This document shows positions 5,653 to 5,812 of a stretch of 5,812 nt of DNA, piece after piece. How positions within the stretch are numbered: position 1 is the first letter of the stretch; each line of letters begins with the position of its first letter. The position numbers and the translations under genes were made by a program. This stretch comes from Candidatus Aerophobota bacterium. GTDB taxonomy: Bacteria; Aerophobota; Aerophobia; Aerophobales; JAGHCO01. The notes under the pieces are model-generated. The model worked only from the letters and a program-made list of their open reading frames with translations, was not told the DNA's origin and ran no database searches. The DNA is taken from NCBI GenBank assembly GCA_021160405.1, contig JAGHCO010000035.1, positions 1 through 5,812 on the forward strand, given 5' to 3'.

Positions 5653-5812
5653 TTATGAGATTAGTTCTTTAAGATTTTCAATTAATTTTAAATTATCCTT
5701 TCGAGACCTTACTGCTACCCTAATAAACTTATGTGTAAGTCCCCTAAAATTGCTGCAGTCCCTAACAAGAATTCCCCTTTTAGCTAAGGCATCCTGAACA
5801 TCTGATGAGGAA
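5653..5812 (-). CDS. cobD: L-threonine-O-3-phosphate decarboxylase, C-terminal fragment (runs off the window)
   Basis: This is the last 52 codons and TAA stop of a gene that continues past the right edge. It belongs to the HisC-like, PLP-dependent aminotransferase fold (fold type I). CobD decarboxylates L-threonine-O-3-phosphate to (R)-1-aminopropan-2-ol O-2-phosphate, the arm attached to cobyric acid. The visible stretch contains AKRGILVRDCSNFRGL followed by FIRVAVRSRKDN and an amphipathic C-terminal helix. RDCSNFRGL is the form I know from CobD proteins, and the arginine of FIRVAVR is the substrate-phosphate/carboxylate binding residue of the HisC-like family. The PLP lysine is outside the window. 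The stop is 3 nt before the cobQ ATG. Histidinol-phosphate aminotransferase is the main alternative, but adjacency to cobQ favours CobD. Confidence 0.85.
   Translation of the reverse strand, partial: SSSDVQDALAKRGILVRDCSNFRGLTHKFIRVAVRSRKDNLKLIENLKELIS

Overview
The window is AT-rich bacterial DNA carrying two compact gene clusters that face each other. Low-GC codon choice (mostly AGA/AGG arginines), Shine-Dalgarno sites, two TTG starts and very tight packing suggest a low-GC, probably anaerobic bacterium. The lineage (Clostridia-like, or a candidate phylum such as Atribacterota) is only a guess. There is no stretch over 300 bases without a gene, and I see no RNA gene, insertion sequence, CRISPR array or tRNA.

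Left cluster, plus strand, 128-1819: a thioredoxin, a CcdA-type membrane thiol transporter and a membrane-anchored TlpA/ResA-type thioredoxin. A good sigma-70-like promoter (38-65) lies upstream. The gene order follows the expected electron path: cytoplasmic Trx reduces CcdA, and CcdA passes electrons across the membrane to the external TlpA-like protein. The cluster looks like a self-contained device for keeping extracytoplasmic thiols reduced. No thioredoxin reductase or obvious client protein is in view.

Right cluster, minus strand, read from 5812 down to 1859: the C-terminal end of cobD (L-threonine-O-3-phosphate decarboxylase, cut by the window edge and absent from simple ORF listings), cobQ/cbiP (cobyric acid synthase), a BtuC/FecCD-type permease and a BtuD/FecE-type ATPase. 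Gaps are 3, 2 and 9 nt, so this is almost certainly one transcript starting beyond the right edge. CobQ makes adenosylcobyric acid and CobD makes the aminopropanol phosphate attached to it next. The transporter is therefore most likely for cobalamin or another corrinoid, although a siderophore or heme role cannot be excluded. No substrate-binding protein (BtuF) is visible.

The two clusters converge over about 39 nt containing an imperfect hairpin that may be a terminator. The most interesting item is the roughly 150-residue C-terminal domain fused to the ABC ATPase. It looks like an independent Rossmann-like domain of unknown function, linked here to corrinoid genes. I did not find a clearly new multi-gene system.
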